Of a stretch of DNA of 64,000 nt, positions 34,217 to 44,531 are shown in pieces. The notes beneath the pieces are model-generated. The model was not told the origin of the DNA. It made no database searches and worked only from the letters and a program-made list of their open reading frames with translations. The first letter of the stretch is position 1, and each line of letters starts with the position of its first letter. The translations under genes were made by a program, and so were the position numbers. Origin of the DNA: Aestuariivivens sediminicola (GTDB lineage: Bacteria; Bacteroidota; Bacteroidia; Flavobacteriales; Flavobacteriaceae); assembly GCF_022662015.1 (NCBI RefSeq), contig NZ_JAKMCM010000001.1:868001-932000 (forward strand), written 5' to 3'.

Positions 34217-35545
34217 TCAATCTGAACTAAACCATTCTTCCAGGGCTTCAAAATGTTCCGGTTTGGATACAATACGCTTGTCCTTATCTAAAACATAATA
34301 GGTTGGAGTTGACCGAACACCATATCGCTTCGCAATCGTGTTCTCCCATTTTCCTTTACCATAAATATTTATAAACTCTGGATAATCTAATATGAGATCC
34401 TCCCAACGCGAATTATCATCTTCCAGTGCTATTGCAATAATTTTAACCGAATCCTTTTGAAACGTCTTGTAAAAGTCATGTAATTTTGGGATTTCATCCA
34501 GGCAATGGGAACAATTTGAATTCCAAAACACAATGATATAATTTTTGTACCCTTTCAATTCACTTAAATTTCGATTGCCTGTTTTACCCTCCTTGGTTAC
34601 ATTAAACAAAAAGTCCGGTGCCTCATTCCCCAGGGAAGTATCCTTGAAAACAATTAATCCATTAAGCAGGCGCTGATCATTCAAGGACACTGCAATATCC
34701 ATTAAATAGGATTCCCCAATATAGTTAGCCACGTCCTCCTTATTTAAATCTACCATTTGCTGCCATAAATCGACCAACAAAATACGCTTGACTTCCAAAG
34801 ATGCTGATGCCATAGCTTGCCATAAAGTATCGGTATTTTCTATATATGCTTTGGTTTCATCCTCGGTAGATGCAGTCATTCCGAAGACATAATTAAGCAT
34901 TTTTGCCTCCATAAGACTCGAACTTTGAAGCGTTTTATTGCTAAAATCAATAGCATCAAAATAATGGGTCTTGAGCAGATTCAAATAGGCCTTTAGGTCC
35001 ACATATGTTTTCGGGATATATGGCTTATTCGCCTTTATAAGATCAAGGGCTATGGTGCCTTTTGCGGCCTTTTCAAAACTATCCTGTGTTTCACGCTGTA
35101 TCTTAAAAATGGCTCTTAAAGCCGTTGTATCTTTACTTCCTTTTCTGTAGTATTCCCCAATACTTTGGGTAATCCTGGACATACTGTTGGCATAGGACGA
35201 GAGCAACTTATTCTCGAAAGATTTTAGGAATGACACCCCGGTTTCCGGGTTAAATGTAAGTTCTATGTCTTCCTTACCACTATAGATTACATCAAAATTG
35301 TAATCCTCCTGTGGGACCGCATAAACAATTTTATAAATGCCCCTGGTAACCGTAGAATCCAACTCAAACTTAAAACTGCCATCGCTGTGTATCTCAGCAC
35401 TATTTATGTACTTCGAAACGGTAGGATTCGATTTGTATAGCAGAACGACCTTATAATCCTCGGGAGGTGAAAAACGTCCCGTGATGGAATATTGCCCCAA
35501 AATCAAGTGAGGTAATAATAGGACTATGGCAATAAAATGTTTCAA
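34217..35545 (-). CDS. TlpA-like thioredoxin-fold protein with long N-terminal domain
   Basis: 442 residues with a signal peptide (to about LILGQ, residue 17). Residues ~20-300 form an N-terminal domain of the DUF4369/helical type often found in Bacteroidota thiol proteins. The C-terminal ~140 residues form a TlpA/ResA domain with active site WNSNCSHC. Such proteins reduce disulfides or act in cytochrome c maturation outside the cytoplasm. The cis-Pro region is in VRSTPTYYVLDKD. It starts 34 bases downstream of the mfd stop and on the same strand, perhaps a shared transcript. Confidence 0.9.
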   Translation of the reverse strand: MKHFIAIVLLLPHLILGQYSITGRFSPPEDYKVVLLYKSNPTVSKYINSAEIHSDGSFKFELDSTVTRGIYKIVYAVPQEDYNFDVIYSGKEDIELTFNPETGVSFLKSFENKLLSSYANSMSRITQSIGEYYRKGSKDTTALRAIFKIQRETQDSFEKAAKGTIALDLIKANKPYIPKTYVDLKAYLNLLKTHYFDAIDFSNKTLQSSSLMEAKMLNYVFGMTASTEDETKAYIENTDTLWQAMASASLEVKRILLVDLWQQMVDLNKEDVANYIGESYLMDIAVSLNDQRLLNGLIVFKDTSLGNEAPDFLFNVTKEGKTGNRNLSELKGYKNYIIVFWNSNCSHCLDEIPKLHDFYKTFQKDSVKIIAIALEDDNSRWEDLILDYPEFINIYGKGKWENTIAKRYGVRSTPTYYVLDKDKRIVSKPEHFEALEEWFSSD

Positions 35546-35579
35546 TTCTATATGGTATTTAACTTAGGTGGCACAAGAA

Positions 35580-38500
35580 TTACGCCAGTATGGACTGTAA
35601 AACCTTCAGTGCCTGTCGTACTGATTTTATCTGATCAAAAGTCAGGATTAAACGCAATCCATTTCTGGTTTGTTTTTCTTTTATTTTGCATAAATCAGGA
35701 TGCCCCTGAACAAACTGTAACACTTTGGTAAAGGTATCACTTTGGTAAAAACTACTTTGCTGATCGTTTAAAAAATATCCGATAAGTTTCCCCTTTTTCA
35801 TGACTACCTTTTCAAAACCAATTTTGGTAGCCAGCCATTTAATCTGAACACTGTCAAGTAAATCGACTACCTGTTGTGGTAATGCACCAAATCGATCCAC
35901 CAAAGCCCCTTCAAAATGACGCAATGCCTCTTGACCCTTAATCGAATTCAATTCCGTATATAAATTTAATCTTTCTGTAATATTATTGATATAACTGTCT
36001 GGGAAAAGCAACTCAAAGTCAGAATCGATGGTGACATCCTTCACATAAGTAGTCCCTTCCTTGGTATCCTCATAAAGCGCCTTAAATTCATTTTCTTTAA
36101 GTTCTTCTATAGCTTCATTCAATATTTTCTGATAGGTGTCGAAACCTATTTCATTTATAAATCCGCTTTGTTCTCCTCCCAAAAGATCACCGGCCCCTCT
36201 TATTTCCAAATCCTTCATGGCAATGTTAAAACCACTGCCCAGTTCCGTAAATTGTTCTAAGGCTGTTATACGCTTTCTGGCATCATCGGTCATGGCAGAA
36301 TACTCAGGAGTAATAAAATAACAGAACGCCTTCTTATTACTGCGTCCTACACGCCCCCGCATCTGATGTAAATCACTCAACCCAAAGTTATTGGCATTAT
36401 TAATAAAAATGGTATTAGCATTAGGCACATCCAAGCCACTTTCTACAATGGTCGTACTCACCAACACATCAAAAGCACCGTCCATAAAGGCCAACATGAG
36501 TTGTTCTAATTTTTTTCCTTCCATTCGACCGTGTCCAATGCCAATTTTGGCATCCGGCACCAGTCGTTGAATTAATCCAGCAACCTCCTTAATATTCTCA
36601 ATTCTGTTATGAATAAAAAATATTTGTCCGCCACGCTGAATCTCATAGCTTATCGCATCCCGAATGATGTCTTCATTAAATCGGATAACATGGCTTTCGA
36701 TGGGATATCGATTTGGTGGTGGGGTAGTGATAACCGAAAGATCGCGAGCCGCCATTAAACTAAACTGAAGTGTTCTCGGAATAGGCGTTGCTGTTAGTGT
36801 GAGCACATCTACATTTTCCTTTAAGGTTTTCAGCTTCTCCTTTACAGCTACACCGAATTTTTGCTCTTCATCTACAATTAATAGCCCCAGGTCTTTAAAT
36901 TTGACATAGCTGTTCACCAATTGATGTGTTCCTATAATAATATCGACACCACCGCTTTCCAATCCCTTAAGGGTTGTGCGTTTTTCTTTTGTCGTTCTAA
37001 ACCTGTTGAGATAATCAACAGATACCGGAAAATCCTTAAGGCGATCCGAAAAGGTCCTGAAGTGCTGATATGCTAAAATGGTAGTAGGCACCAGGATTGC
37101 AACCTGTTTACCATTATCAACCGCTTTAAAGGCTGCCCGAATGGCAACCTCTGTTTTTCCAAAACCCACATCGCCGCAAACGAGCCTATCCATTGGGCGT
37201 TCGCTTTCCATATCTGCTTTTATATCGGCAGTCGCTGTGCTTTGGTCTGGTGTATCCTCGTAAATGAATGAGGCCTCCAACTCATGTTGCATGTAACTAT
37301 CCGGGTGGTAGCGATACCCTTTTTGGGTTTTGCGTTTGGCATATAATTTTATTAGGTTAAAAGCAATGTCCTTGACCTTTGCTTTCGTTTTTTGTTTTAA
37401 GGTCTTCCAGGCATTACTGCCGAGCTTGTAAATCTTAGGTGGTTTCCCGTCCTTACCATTAAATTTCGTGATTTTATGGAGGGAATGGATACTTAAATAC
37501 AGAATATCGCGCTCGCCATAAACCAATTTTATTGCCTCTTGCTTTTTCCCTTCAACATCAATCTTTTGAAGCCCGCCAAATCGTCCTATACCGTGATCGA
37601 TATGGGTTACGTAGTCCCCTATATTTAAATTCGTTAACTCCTTTAAAGTAATGGCCTGCTTTTTAGCATATCCATTTTTAATATGAAATTTATGATACCT
37701 TTCGAAGATCTGATGATCTGTATAACACGCTATCTTGTTGTCGTGATCTATAAACCCCTGATGCAATGCCAGTATAACGGTCCTATACTGTTTAACCTCC
37801 AGGTGAGCGTCATCAAAAATATCATGAAATCTCTTGGCCTGCTGTTCACTGATACAGGTAATGTAATTGGTATATCCTTTATTGAAGTTGGCATTTAAAT
37901 CTTCAATGAGCAGATCGAATTGTTTGTTAAAGGATGGTTGGGGTACGGTGTTAAACTGAATTGTTCGATAGGTTTCTCCATTGCTGGCATCTGAATTGGA
38001 TATGGATTGACATAAAGTAGCCTGGGTGCCGAATTCAATGATCGAAAACTCAGACAATTGTTGTTTCAATAGTTTGGAATCACAAAACAGTTCATCGGGC
38101 TCAGCATGTTTTAATTCTGAGGAAAGGTCCTTAAAGGCCTGTTCGGCCTTCAAATAAAAATCATCTATTCTACCTAATAATAAATCGACGTTTTTTACAG
38201 CAATCACTGTTTTTTGAGCGATGTATTTTAAAAAACTTTGTCGTTTTTCTTCTAAGAATTTATTAGCAACATTAGGAATGATGTTAATTTTTTTTATTTG
38301 ATTCAGGGAAAGTTGTGTTTCTACATCAAATGTCCTAATACTGTCTATTTCATCTCCAAAAAATTCGATGCGGTAGGGTTCATCATGAGAAAAGGAGAAC
38401 ACATCCACGATACCTCCTCTCACCGAGAACTCCCCGGGTTCTGTTACAAAATCAACCCGTTTAAATTGGTATTCAAATAGAACTTCATTCAAAAAATCGA

Positions 38501-38957
38501 TCGAAAGCTCATCTCCAATCCTGATGCTTTGGGTGTGCCGTTCTAATTCCCTTCTAGTCACTACCTTTTCAAAAAGCGCGTCCGGATACGTTACAATTAC
38601 AGCCGGCTTCTTCTGGGAATTAATACGGTTTAAAACCTCGGCACGTAACAACACATTGGCATTATCGGTCGCTTCAATTTCATAGGGTCTTCGGTAGCTT
38701 CCGGGATAAAAAAGGACATCTTTTTGATTCAGCAACTGTTCCAAATCATTGAGGTAGTGAGCTGCTTCCTCCTTATCGTTAAGGACAATAAGGAACGGTT
38801 TATCTGCAGCTTTAAACACAGTAGATATTACGAAGGAAACCGAAGAGCCCACAAGGCCCTTAACATGTACATTTTGTCTGGTTTTGGCAATAGTATTCTG
38901 CAGATTTTGCGTTTGCAAAGCCTGTAAAAAGGTTTGAGAGATAGGGGATATACTCAC
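35580..38957 (-). CDS. mfd: Transcription-repair coupling factor Mfd
   Basis: 1125 residues with the full Mfd order: UvrB-like N-terminal module, the RNA-polymerase-interacting CarD-like domain (NLNIGDYVTHIDHGIGRFGG, about residue 460), then a superfamily 2 translocase with Walker A GDVGFGKTE, DEEQ box in IVDEEQKFG, TATPIPRT, and QMRGRVGRS. The C-terminal TRCF domain follows. Mfd removes RNA polymerase stalled at lesions and recruits UvrA. A clear promoter lies just upstream on the minus strand. No truncation is visible. Confidence 0.98.
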   Translation of the reverse strand: MSISPISQTFLQALQTQNLQNTIAKTRQNVHVKGLVGSSVSFVISTVFKAADKPFLIVLNDKEEAAHYLNDLEQLLNQKDVLFYPGSYRRPYEIEATDNANVLLRAEVLNRINSQKKPAVIVTYPDALFEKVVTRRELERHTQSIRIGDELSIDFLNEVLFEYQFKRVDFVTEPGEFSVRGGIVDVFSFSHDEPYRIEFFGDEIDSIRTFDVETQLSLNQIKKINIIPNVANKFLEEKRQSFLKYIAQKTVIAVKNVDLLLGRIDDFYLKAEQAFKDLSSELKHAEPDELFCDSKLLKQQLSEFSIIEFGTQATLCQSISNSDASNGETYRTIQFNTVPQPSFNKQFDLLIEDLNANFNKGYTNYITCISEQQAKRFHDIFDDAHLEVKQYRTVILALHQGFIDHDNKIACYTDHQIFERYHKFHIKNGYAKKQAITLKELTNLNIGDYVTHIDHGIGRFGGLQKIDVEGKKQEAIKLVYGERDILYLSIHSLHKITKFNGKDGKPPKIYKLGSNAWKTLKQKTKAKVKDIAFNLIKLYAKRKTQKGYRYHPDSYMQHELEASFIYEDTPDQSTATADIKADMESERPMDRLVCGDVGFGKTEVAIRAAFKAVDNGKQVAILVPTTILAYQHFRTFSDRLKDFPVSVDYLNRFRTTKEKRTTLKGLESGGVDIIIGTHQLVNSYVKFKDLGLLIVDEEQKFGVAVKEKLKTLKENVDVLTLTATPIPRTLQFSLMAARDLSVITTPPPNRYPIESHVIRFNEDIIRDAISYEIQRGGQIFFIHNRIENIKEVAGLIQRLVPDAKIGIGHGRMEGKKLEQLMLAFMDGAFDVLVSTTIVESGLDVPNANTIFINNANNFGLSDLHQMRGRVGRSNKKAFCYFITPEYSAMTDDARKRITALEQFTELGSGFNIAMKDLEIRGAGDLLGGEQSGFINEIGFDTYQKILNEAIEELKENEFKALYEDTKEGTTYVKDVTIDSDFELLFPDSYINNITERLNLYTELNSIKGQEALRHFEGALVDRFGALPQQVVDLLDSVQIKWLATKIGFEKVVMKKGKLIGYFLNDQQSSFYQSDTFTKVLQFVQGHPDLCKIKEKQTRNGLRLILTFDQIKSVRQALKVLQSILA

Positions 38958-38976
38958 AAAAAGTTATTTTGAAATG

Positions 38977-39006
38977 CAAAGATAAGATATTAGAACGCAT
39001 TGCAAA
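38977..39006 (-). promoter_or_regulatory. mfd promoter
   Basis: On the minus strand TTTG (39006-39003), 18 bases, TATCTTTG (38984-38977), ending 20 bases before the mfd ATG: a full consensus match. Confidence 0.75.
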
Positions 39007-39042
39007 GCACTAATTAGAAGCAATTCTTTAACTGAAAGAAAC

Positions 39043-39159
39043 ATGGTCAGTGTCTTCGTTAACTCTGCGCATTTCAATGAAGAAGGTGAGGCTATTTTAA
39101 GCGTCTTGACAGAAGGCATTGATTTGTGTCCTAAAAAGCCAATTGAAGAGCGGAAGTGA
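39043..39159 (+). CDS. Possible 38-residue peptide, uncertain
   Basis: An ATG-started frame in the mfd/ferritin interval, beginning MVSVFVNSAHFNEEGEA and ending PKKPIEERK. The residue mix looks protein-like, but there is no recognised family, promoter or conserved neighbour, and it may be a remnant or chance frame. It is convergent with the Cys-rich small gene, ending 3 bases from its stop. Confidence 0.25.
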   Translation: MVSVFVNSAHFNEEGEAILSVLTEGIDLCPKKPIEERK

Positions 39160-39162
39160 TGG

Positions 39163-39324
39163 TTAAGCCACTTTTTTCAGTAAGTCGAAACAAGGGCATT
39201 TTTTACATCGTTTTGAATCGCATTTCTTGTATTTCTTACAACAACTGGATTTTACATTATCGGAAGTCAACACGCCCAACTTCTGTAACTTTTTAATTTT
39301 CTTTTTTCGCTTCTTTTTGCCCAA
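39163..39324 (-). CDS. Small Lys/Cys-rich protein with CC..C..C..CPC pattern
   Basis: 53 residues read from a TTG codon; no ATG occurs in frame and a stop lies a few codons upstream. It begins MGKKKRKKKIKKLQKLG and continues with SSCCKKYKKCDSKRCKKC and PCFDLLKK. Six Cys in the second half (28, 29, 35, 40, 43, 45) suggest a zinc or iron-sulfur site next to a strongly basic, possibly nucleic-acid-binding tail. From memory similar small proteins recur in Flavobacteriaceae, but no function is known to me. It lies between mfd and ferritin on the same strand as both. Confidence 0.7.
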   Translation of the reverse strand: MGKKKRKKKIKKLQKLGVLTSDNVKSSCCKKYKKCDSKRCKKCPCFDLLKKVA

Positions 39325-39400
39325 ACCTGAGAATAGGTTTAATTATACTAGACAAAAATATGTTATTTTTATTGAATCTAAATAAAATTAAGTGTTAAAA

Positions 39401-39919
39401 TTACTCAGGATCTTCCATGGAAGCCGAACTGACCGTCAGGTTTACAATATCCCTATCGAATAAGTACAAGCCACCCTTATCGTTTCCAATAAGATTAATT
39501 TTATCCAATATGGTTCTAGCCATGGCTTCTTCTTCAATTTGTTCAGACACGTACCACTGCAAGAAATTATGAGTAGCGTAATCCTTTTCTGTTAACGTAA
39601 TGTCGACCAGCTTATTAATGCTTTCTGATACAAATACTTCGTGCTTAAAAAGCATTTCAAACATTTCTTTGAAGGATTCAAAAGTCACGTTCGGCGCCTT
39701 CAATTCAGAGATCTGGGCGTGTCCCCCGCGCTCATTTACAAATTTTATTAATTTGAGCATGTGGTCGCGTTCTTCACTGGATTGATCGAACATAAAACCG
39801 GCAACACCTTCCAAGCCCTTAACTTCTGCCCAACAGGCCATTGCTAAATAAATTTGTGAAGATTCTGCCTCTATTCTTATTTGGTCATTTAAGGCCTTTT
39901 CTATTGATTTTGATAACAT
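39401..39919 (-). CDS. ftn: Bacterial non-haem ferritin
   Basis: 172 residues from MLSKSIEKALN. An ATG-type start six codons upstream lies before the predicted transcription start and is rejected. Four-helix bundle with ferroxidase ligands in RIEAESSQIYLAMACW (Glu, Tyr), DQSSEERDHMLKLIKFV (Glu, Glu, His) and EQIEEE. The 24-subunit cage stores iron as ferrihydrite. A minus-strand TAACTTTG element is in the right place upstream. It is separate from the feo region but belongs to the same iron economy. Confidence 0.95.
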   Translation of the reverse strand: MLSKSIEKALNDQIRIEAESSQIYLAMACWAEVKGLEGVAGFMFDQSSEERDHMLKLIKFVNERGGHAQISELKAPNVTFESFKEMFEMLFKHEVFVSESINKLVDITLTEKDYATHNFLQWYVSEQIEEEAMARTILDKINLIGNDKGGLYLFDRDIVNLTVSSASMEDPE

Positions 39920-39934
39920 AATACTGATTTTACA

Positions 39935-39942
39935 CAAAGTTA
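39935..39942 (-). promoter_or_regulatory. Ferritin promoter -7 element
   Basis: TAACTTTG on the minus strand fits TAnnTTTG and would start transcription about 10 bases before the ATG at 39919. Confidence 0.55.
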
Positions 39943-40113
39943 CGCAATTATTTAGCGTTTTTAAAGCAAGACCGCGTACTTATTTCAAGAGAAATACAAT
40001 TAATTTTTAGCTTCAAAATACTTTTAATTCTTTAAAATTTTATCGACCTTTAATATTGCTATTTTATGTGTTTTTAATGATGCGAAACCTTCACTAAAAA
40101 TTTAGTAATAGGG

Positions 40114-40144
40114 TTTAGTTTATTAAAAAAAATATGTACGTTTG
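40114..40144 (+). promoter_or_regulatory. Promoter of the TerB-like gene
   Basis: TTTA (40114-40117), 19 bases, TACGTTTG (40137-40144), 24 bases before the ATG. The -33 element is one base off TTTG. Confidence 0.6.
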
Positions 40145-40168
40145 CAGCACTAATTAAGAAAAAAAGGC

Positions 40169-40600
40169 ATGTCTATTTCAGATTTATTTGACAGTGGTTT
40201 TAAGAAGCGCAATCAAGATCATTTTGCAGCCATTGTTAGGGTGGCCATGGACGATGGTGTTATCAGCGATGAAGAAAAGGCATTTTTAGATCGCTTAGCT
40301 ATTAATTTAGACATCAGTGAATCCGAGTATAAAGCGATTTTAAAAGATTTCAAGAGTCATCCTATCAATCCTCCTGTATCTTACGATCAGCGTTTAGAGC
40401 GATTATATGATTTGTCGCGTATGGTCTATGCAGACCATATTCGAGAGCCTCATGAAGAAGTATTGCTGAGAAAAATTGCAGTCGGGTTGGGGTTTCATGC
40501 CGTAAATGCCAAATATATTGTGGATAAGGCTTTGACATTGGTAAATAACAAGGTTGATCTAGACACGTTCAAAGACCAGATAAAAAACATGCATAAGTAA
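40169..40600 (+). CDS. TerB-family protein
   Basis: 143 residues, all-helical, with the TerB core: FAAIVRVAMDDGVISDEEKAFLDRLAINLDISESEY (acidic metal-binding-like loop DDGVISDEE) and a second half-repeat LSRMVYADHIREPHEEVLLRKIAVGLGF. TerB domains occur in tellurite-resistance and stress-related operons and in DnaJ-type proteins, as in another gene of this window (46149-46892). Stand-alone members are common in Flavobacteriaceae; the function is unknown. It is transcribed alone from a recognisable promoter and converges on metG. Confidence 0.88.
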   Translation: MSISDLFDSGFKKRNQDHFAAIVRVAMDDGVISDEEKAFLDRLAINLDISESEYKAILKDFKSHPINPPVSYDQRLERLYDLSRMVYADHIREPHEEVLLRKIAVGLGFHAVNAKYIVDKALTLVNNKVDLDTFKDQIKNMHK

Positions 40601-40631
40601 CCTTAATTGGAATATCCCTTTTATACAGATG

Positions 40632-42725
40632 TTAACTTACGGTCAACCCATTTGTAGCCTGGGCCTTATTGTCCGGATTAACAAATACAAGTTGCCCATC
40701 TGAAGATGCAGTCATCAGGATCATACCCTGACTTTCAACACCACGCAATACTCTGGGAGCAAGGTTTATTAAAACCGTTACCTGTTTTCCGACGACCTCC
40801 TCTGGGGTAAAACTTTCTGCAATACCTGAAACAATAGTACGCACATCAATACCGGTATCTACCTTTAACTTAAGAAGCTTCTTTGTCTTTGGCATTTTTT
40901 CAGCTTCCAATATGGTGCCAATACGAATATCTAATTTTGTGAAATACTCAAAGGCAATTTCCTCCTTTTGAGGTTCTACTTTCTTGTTGGCAATTTCGTT
41001 GGCTCTTCTGCTAGCCTCCAGCTTATCCAATTGTTTCTGTATGGTTTCATCCTCTATTTTACTGAAAAGTAATTCTGCCTTCCCAATACGATGATTCGCT
41101 GGCATAAGTGCTTCCTTAACTGTAATATCAATCCATGAATTCTGCACATCATTCCCATCAAACCCTTCAATTGCCGTGGGTTTGAGATGCAACATCTTTT
41201 TAAGTTTTTCTGAAGTAAATGGTAAAAAAGGCTCAGATAAGGTCGCTAAAGCTGCAGCAATCTGAAGGGCGACATACATTATAGTTTTGGTTCGCGCTTC
41301 ATCCACTTTTATCATTTTCCAAGGCTCTTCGTCGGCCAAATATTTATTCCCCAGACGTGCCAAATTTATAAGTTCCTGACCGGCTTCCCGAAATCTGTAA
41401 CGTTCTATAGAACTAGCAATGACATCTGGATAAGCCCTCATCTTTCCCAAGGTATCTTCATCCGTTTGGATGAAATCTGACGGTTCAGGTACGATTCCGT
41501 TATAATATTTATTGGTCAATACGACAACACGGTTTATAAAATTCCCGAATATGGCAACCAGTTCGTTATTGTTCCTCGCTTGAAAATCCTTCCATGTAAA
41601 GTCGTTGTCCTTGGTTTCAGGAGCATTAGCATTTAACACATAACGCAACACATCTTGTTGACCCGGAAATTCCTTTAGGTAGTCCGGTAACCATACCGCC
41701 CAATTCTTTGATGTTGATAATTTCTGGCCTTCTAAATTTAAGAATTCATTTGCCGGCACATTCTCGGGTAAAATATAACTACCTTCAGCCTTTAACATTG
41801 CAGGGAAAATTATACAATGGAATACAATGTTATCTTTTCCAATGAAGTGCACTAATTTGGTAGCTTTATCTTTCCAATACGGTTCCCAATCTTTACCCTC
41901 ACGTTCAGCCCATTCTATAGTCGACGAAATGTATCCGATTGGAGCATCAAACCAAACGTAAAGGACTTTTCCCTCGCCGCCTTCCAAAGGCACAGGGATT
42001 CCCCAATCTAAATCCCGGGTTACTGCACGAGGTCTGAGACCATCATCAATCCAGGACTTTACCTGACCATAGACATTGGGTTTCCAGTCCTTTTTATGGC
42101 CCTTAAGAATCCAATCCTTGAGAAAAGCTTCATGTTTATCTAAAGGCAAAAACCAATGTTTTGTTTGTTTTAAAGTAGGTGTATTTCCCGTTAAAGCTGA
42201 TTTTGGATTTATTAAATCGGTTGCATTATGGCTAGTCCCACAGTTTTCACACTGATCTCCATAGCTCTCCTCATTGCCACATTTTGGACAGGTTCCAACG
42301 ACAAAACGATCTGCTAAAAACTGATGGGCCTTTTCGTCGTAAAGCTGTTCGGTAGTTTCTTCAATAAATTCACCCTTGTTATATAAGGTCTTAAAAAATT
42401 CTGATGCCGTTTTATGATGTATGGGAGCCGTCGTTCGCGAATAATTGTCATACGAAATGCCAAAATCTTCAAAAGATTTTTTAATAATCGCGTGGTATTT
42501 ATCAACGACATCCTGTGGTGACACACCCTCATTCTTCGCTTTAATTGTAATAGGGACACCGTGCTCATCACTACCTCCAATTAAGGCCACATCGTGACCG
42601 GTTAAACGTAAGTAACGTGCATAAATATCGGCTGGAACATATACGCCTGCCAGGTGTCCAATATGTATTGGGCCATTTGTGTAAGGCAGTGCTGTGGTAA
42701 TGGTGTAACGCTTTGGTTCGTTCAT
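40632..42725 (-). CDS. metG: Methionyl-tRNA synthetase
   Basis: 697 residues. Class I signature PIHIGHLAG near the N-terminus, zinc-finger insertion [17 protein letters not shown], and KMSKS-type loop as [10 protein letters not shown]. The anticodon-binding helical domain follows, and a C-terminal tRNA-binding OB domain ([41 protein letters not shown]) closes the protein. It charges initiator and elongator tRNA with methionine. Length is that of the long, dimer-forming type. Confidence 0.98.
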   Translation of the reverse strand: MNEPKRYTITTALPYTNGPIHIGHLAGVYVPADIYARYLRLTGHDVALIGGSDEHGVPITIKAKNEGVSPQDVVDKYHAIIKKSFEDFGISYDNYSRTTAPIHHKTASEFFKTLYNKGEFIEETTEQLYDEKAHQFLADRFVVGTCPKCGNEESYGDQCENCGTSHNATDLINPKSALTGNTPTLKQTKHWFLPLDKHEAFLKDWILKGHKKDWKPNVYGQVKSWIDDGLRPRAVTRDLDWGIPVPLEGGEGKVLYVWFDAPIGYISSTIEWAEREGKDWEPYWKDKATKLVHFIGKDNIVFHCIIFPAMLKAEGSYILPENVPANEFLNLEGQKLSTSKNWAVWLPDYLKEFPGQQDVLRYVLNANAPETKDNDFTWKDFQARNNNELVAIFGNFINRVVVLTNKYYNGIVPEPSDFIQTDEDTLGKMRAYPDVIASSIERYRFREAGQELINLARLGNKYLADEEPWKMIKVDEARTKTIMYVALQIAAALATLSEPFLPFTSEKLKKMLHLKPTAIEGFDGNDVQNSWIDITVKEALMPANHRIGKAELLFSKIEDETIQKQLDKLEASRRANEIANKKVEPQKEEIAFEYFTKLDIRIGTILEAEKMPKTKKLLKLKVDTGIDVRTIVSGIAESFTPEEVVGKQVTVLINLAPRVLRGVESQGMILMTASSDGQLVFVNPDNKAQATNGLTVS

Positions 42726-43021
42726 GTTCGATGTATTCGTATGTCAGTCAAGCGTGTGAAGACGATAATACAGGTACCCGACTCCGCCTAAGACATCACA
42801 AGAAGTGTGTAAATTAATTAATTTTTAAGCCGTAAAAGTAAACATTTTAAAAGGGATTTAGAAAAAATAACTCTTGAATCATGTCTTTAAAGCCTCCCTT
42901 AGTACAGTAAGACATCATGTATCCTTCAATTCATAGAAGAGTTGTTGTAAAAGCAGGTTATTGACACCACTGGAAAGAATCTCTTAAAGTCAATTTCACT
43001 AAAAAAATGTACATTTACAAT

Positions 43022-44029
43022 ATGTCTAAAATCGCTCTATTAACTACCTTGTGTTGTACTCTCATTTTATTTGTAAAGGGTATAGTTACGGCACAGGAAA
43101 TAACACCTCACAAATTGATACAACCACCATATCTAAAAGCCGGGGATTCAGTTGCCATTGTGGCGCCCTCGGGAATTCTTAAAAACAAATCAGACGAAAT
43201 AGAACAAGCAAAGCAATTATTGAAGGGATGGGGACTACAGGTTGTTATAGGAAAACATGTCTTTCAGGACGCGAATCATTTTGCCGGCACCGATGATGAA
43301 CGTTGTGAAGATTTACAAAAGGCATTGGACGATCCTGGCATAAGGGCCATTTGGTGTGCCAGAGGGGGTTACGGGACTGTTCGAATTTTAGACAAATTAA
43401 ATTGGGCTAAATTTAATGAAAACCCAAAATGGCTCATTGGATATTCCGATATAACCGCTCTTCACAACGCTATCCATAATGAAGGTGTAGAAAGCATACA
43501 CGCCTTAATGTGCACAAGTTTGTCTGAGGAGTTCAGCTCGATTGAACAAACTATTGACACCTTTAAAGATGCCATTTTTGGCACCGGTTTGAATTATACC
43601 CTGGAAGGTTCGACATATAACAGGACAGGTTCGGCAAAAGGACAATTAGTAGGTGGTAACCTCACCATGCTGCATACCATGTTAGGTTCGAAAACCAGTA
43701 TTGATACGTCGGGTAAAATCCTTTTTATTGAAGAGATCGGTGAATACAAATACCATATAGACCGAATGTTACAAAGCCTGAAGAGGGCCGGTTATTTTGA
43801 TAATTGTAAAGGTCTTATTGTTGGCGATATAAGTAAGTTGCGAAAAAACACAACCCTTTGGGGCAGTTCTGTTGAACAACTTATTTTAGACGCATTGTCC
43901 GACTTCACTTTTCCAATTGCATTTAATATGCCCGCTGGGCATGAAAAGGATAATAGGGCGCTAATATTGGGAAGAACAATTCAGCTCAATGTGAGCCACA
44001 ATCAAACTATGGTTATTTTTGACAGGTAA
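43022..44029 (+). CDS. S66-family L,D-carboxypeptidase, exported
   Basis: 335 residues from MSKIALLTTL; an ATG five codons earlier (43007) is an alternative. A hydrophobic signal ends near VTAQE. The S66 core is clear: AGDSVAIVAPSG, WCARGGYGTVRILDKLNW, nucleophile Ser in IGYSDITALH, QLVGGNLTMLHTMLGS, and EEIGEYKYHIDRML with the catalytic Glu and His. Family members (LdcA/MccF) cut L,D-peptide bonds in murein tetrapeptides or microcin C. Most LdcA act in the cytoplasm; the signal here suggests periplasmic action. Convergent with nothing close; next gene starts 177 bases on. Confidence 0.92.
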   Translation: MSKIALLTTLCCTLILFVKGIVTAQEITPHKLIQPPYLKAGDSVAIVAPSGILKNKSDEIEQAKQLLKGWGLQVVIGKHVFQDANHFAGTDDERCEDLQKALDDPGIRAIWCARGGYGTVRILDKLNWAKFNENPKWLIGYSDITALHNAIHNEGVESIHALMCTSLSEEFSSIEQTIDTFKDAIFGTGLNYTLEGSTYNRTGSAKGQLVGGNLTMLHTMLGSKTSIDTSGKILFIEEIGEYKYHIDRMLQSLKRAGYFDNCKGLIVGDISKLRKNTTLWGSSVEQLILDALSDFTFPIAFNMPAGHEKDNRALILGRTIQLNVSHNQTMVIFDR

Positions 44030-44206
44030 AAGGCCTATTGTTTAAAATATTTTAATTTTTCAACCTCATTTCATCGGAGAAAATTTTCACTTCAAAGAAC
44101 TATCGTTTATTGAACGGCATTATTATGTAATTCAACTATTTTATTTATACACGGGAAGCGTATGCTTTAATCTTGTAGAGTAAATCATTACAAAACCCAA
44201 ATCATT

Positions 44207-44446
44207 ATGAAAACATTACAATCCTTATTAGTAGCCGTTCTTCTCCTACTTTCTTTCAATGCTAAAGCAGACGACATGATCTTGAACACGGACTTAAACT
44301 TATTTAATCCGGATGTACGCAAATGTTTAATAGAATCATCTAAAGAAGATGGTTGGGAGTTAAAATCTGTATATCTTAATACCAAGAATGAAATTATAAT
44401 GATTTTTGATAGAGGTGATGAAACTAAAATTTACAAGAGCAAATAA
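44207..44446 (+). CDS. Small exported protein, function unknown
   Basis: 79 residues with a signal peptide ending near NAKADD (residue 24). The mature 55 residues, with LFNPDVRKCLIESSKEDGWELKSVYL and a charged tail, have no recognised domain. A strong terminator follows. The intact signal and terminator support a real gene. Confidence 0.68.
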   Translation: MKTLQSLLVAVLLLLSFNAKADDMILNTDLNLFNPDVRKCLIESSKEDGWELKSVYLNTKNEIIMIFDRGDETKIYKSK

Positions 44447-44475
44447 ATCACTTTAACCAAATTATAAAATATATT

Positions 44476-44518
44476 AAACCAACTAATTCTTTTAATTAGT
44501 TGGTTTTTTTATTTTTTT
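44476..44518. terminator. Terminator after the small exported protein gene, possibly bidirectional
   Basis: A 13-bp perfect stem (AAACCAACTAATT / AATTAGTTGGTTT) with a 5-base loop and T-rich tail. The convergent yceI-like gene ends 14 bases to the right, so it may serve both. Confidence 0.92.
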
Positions 44519-44531
44519 AACTGCAAAAGAT

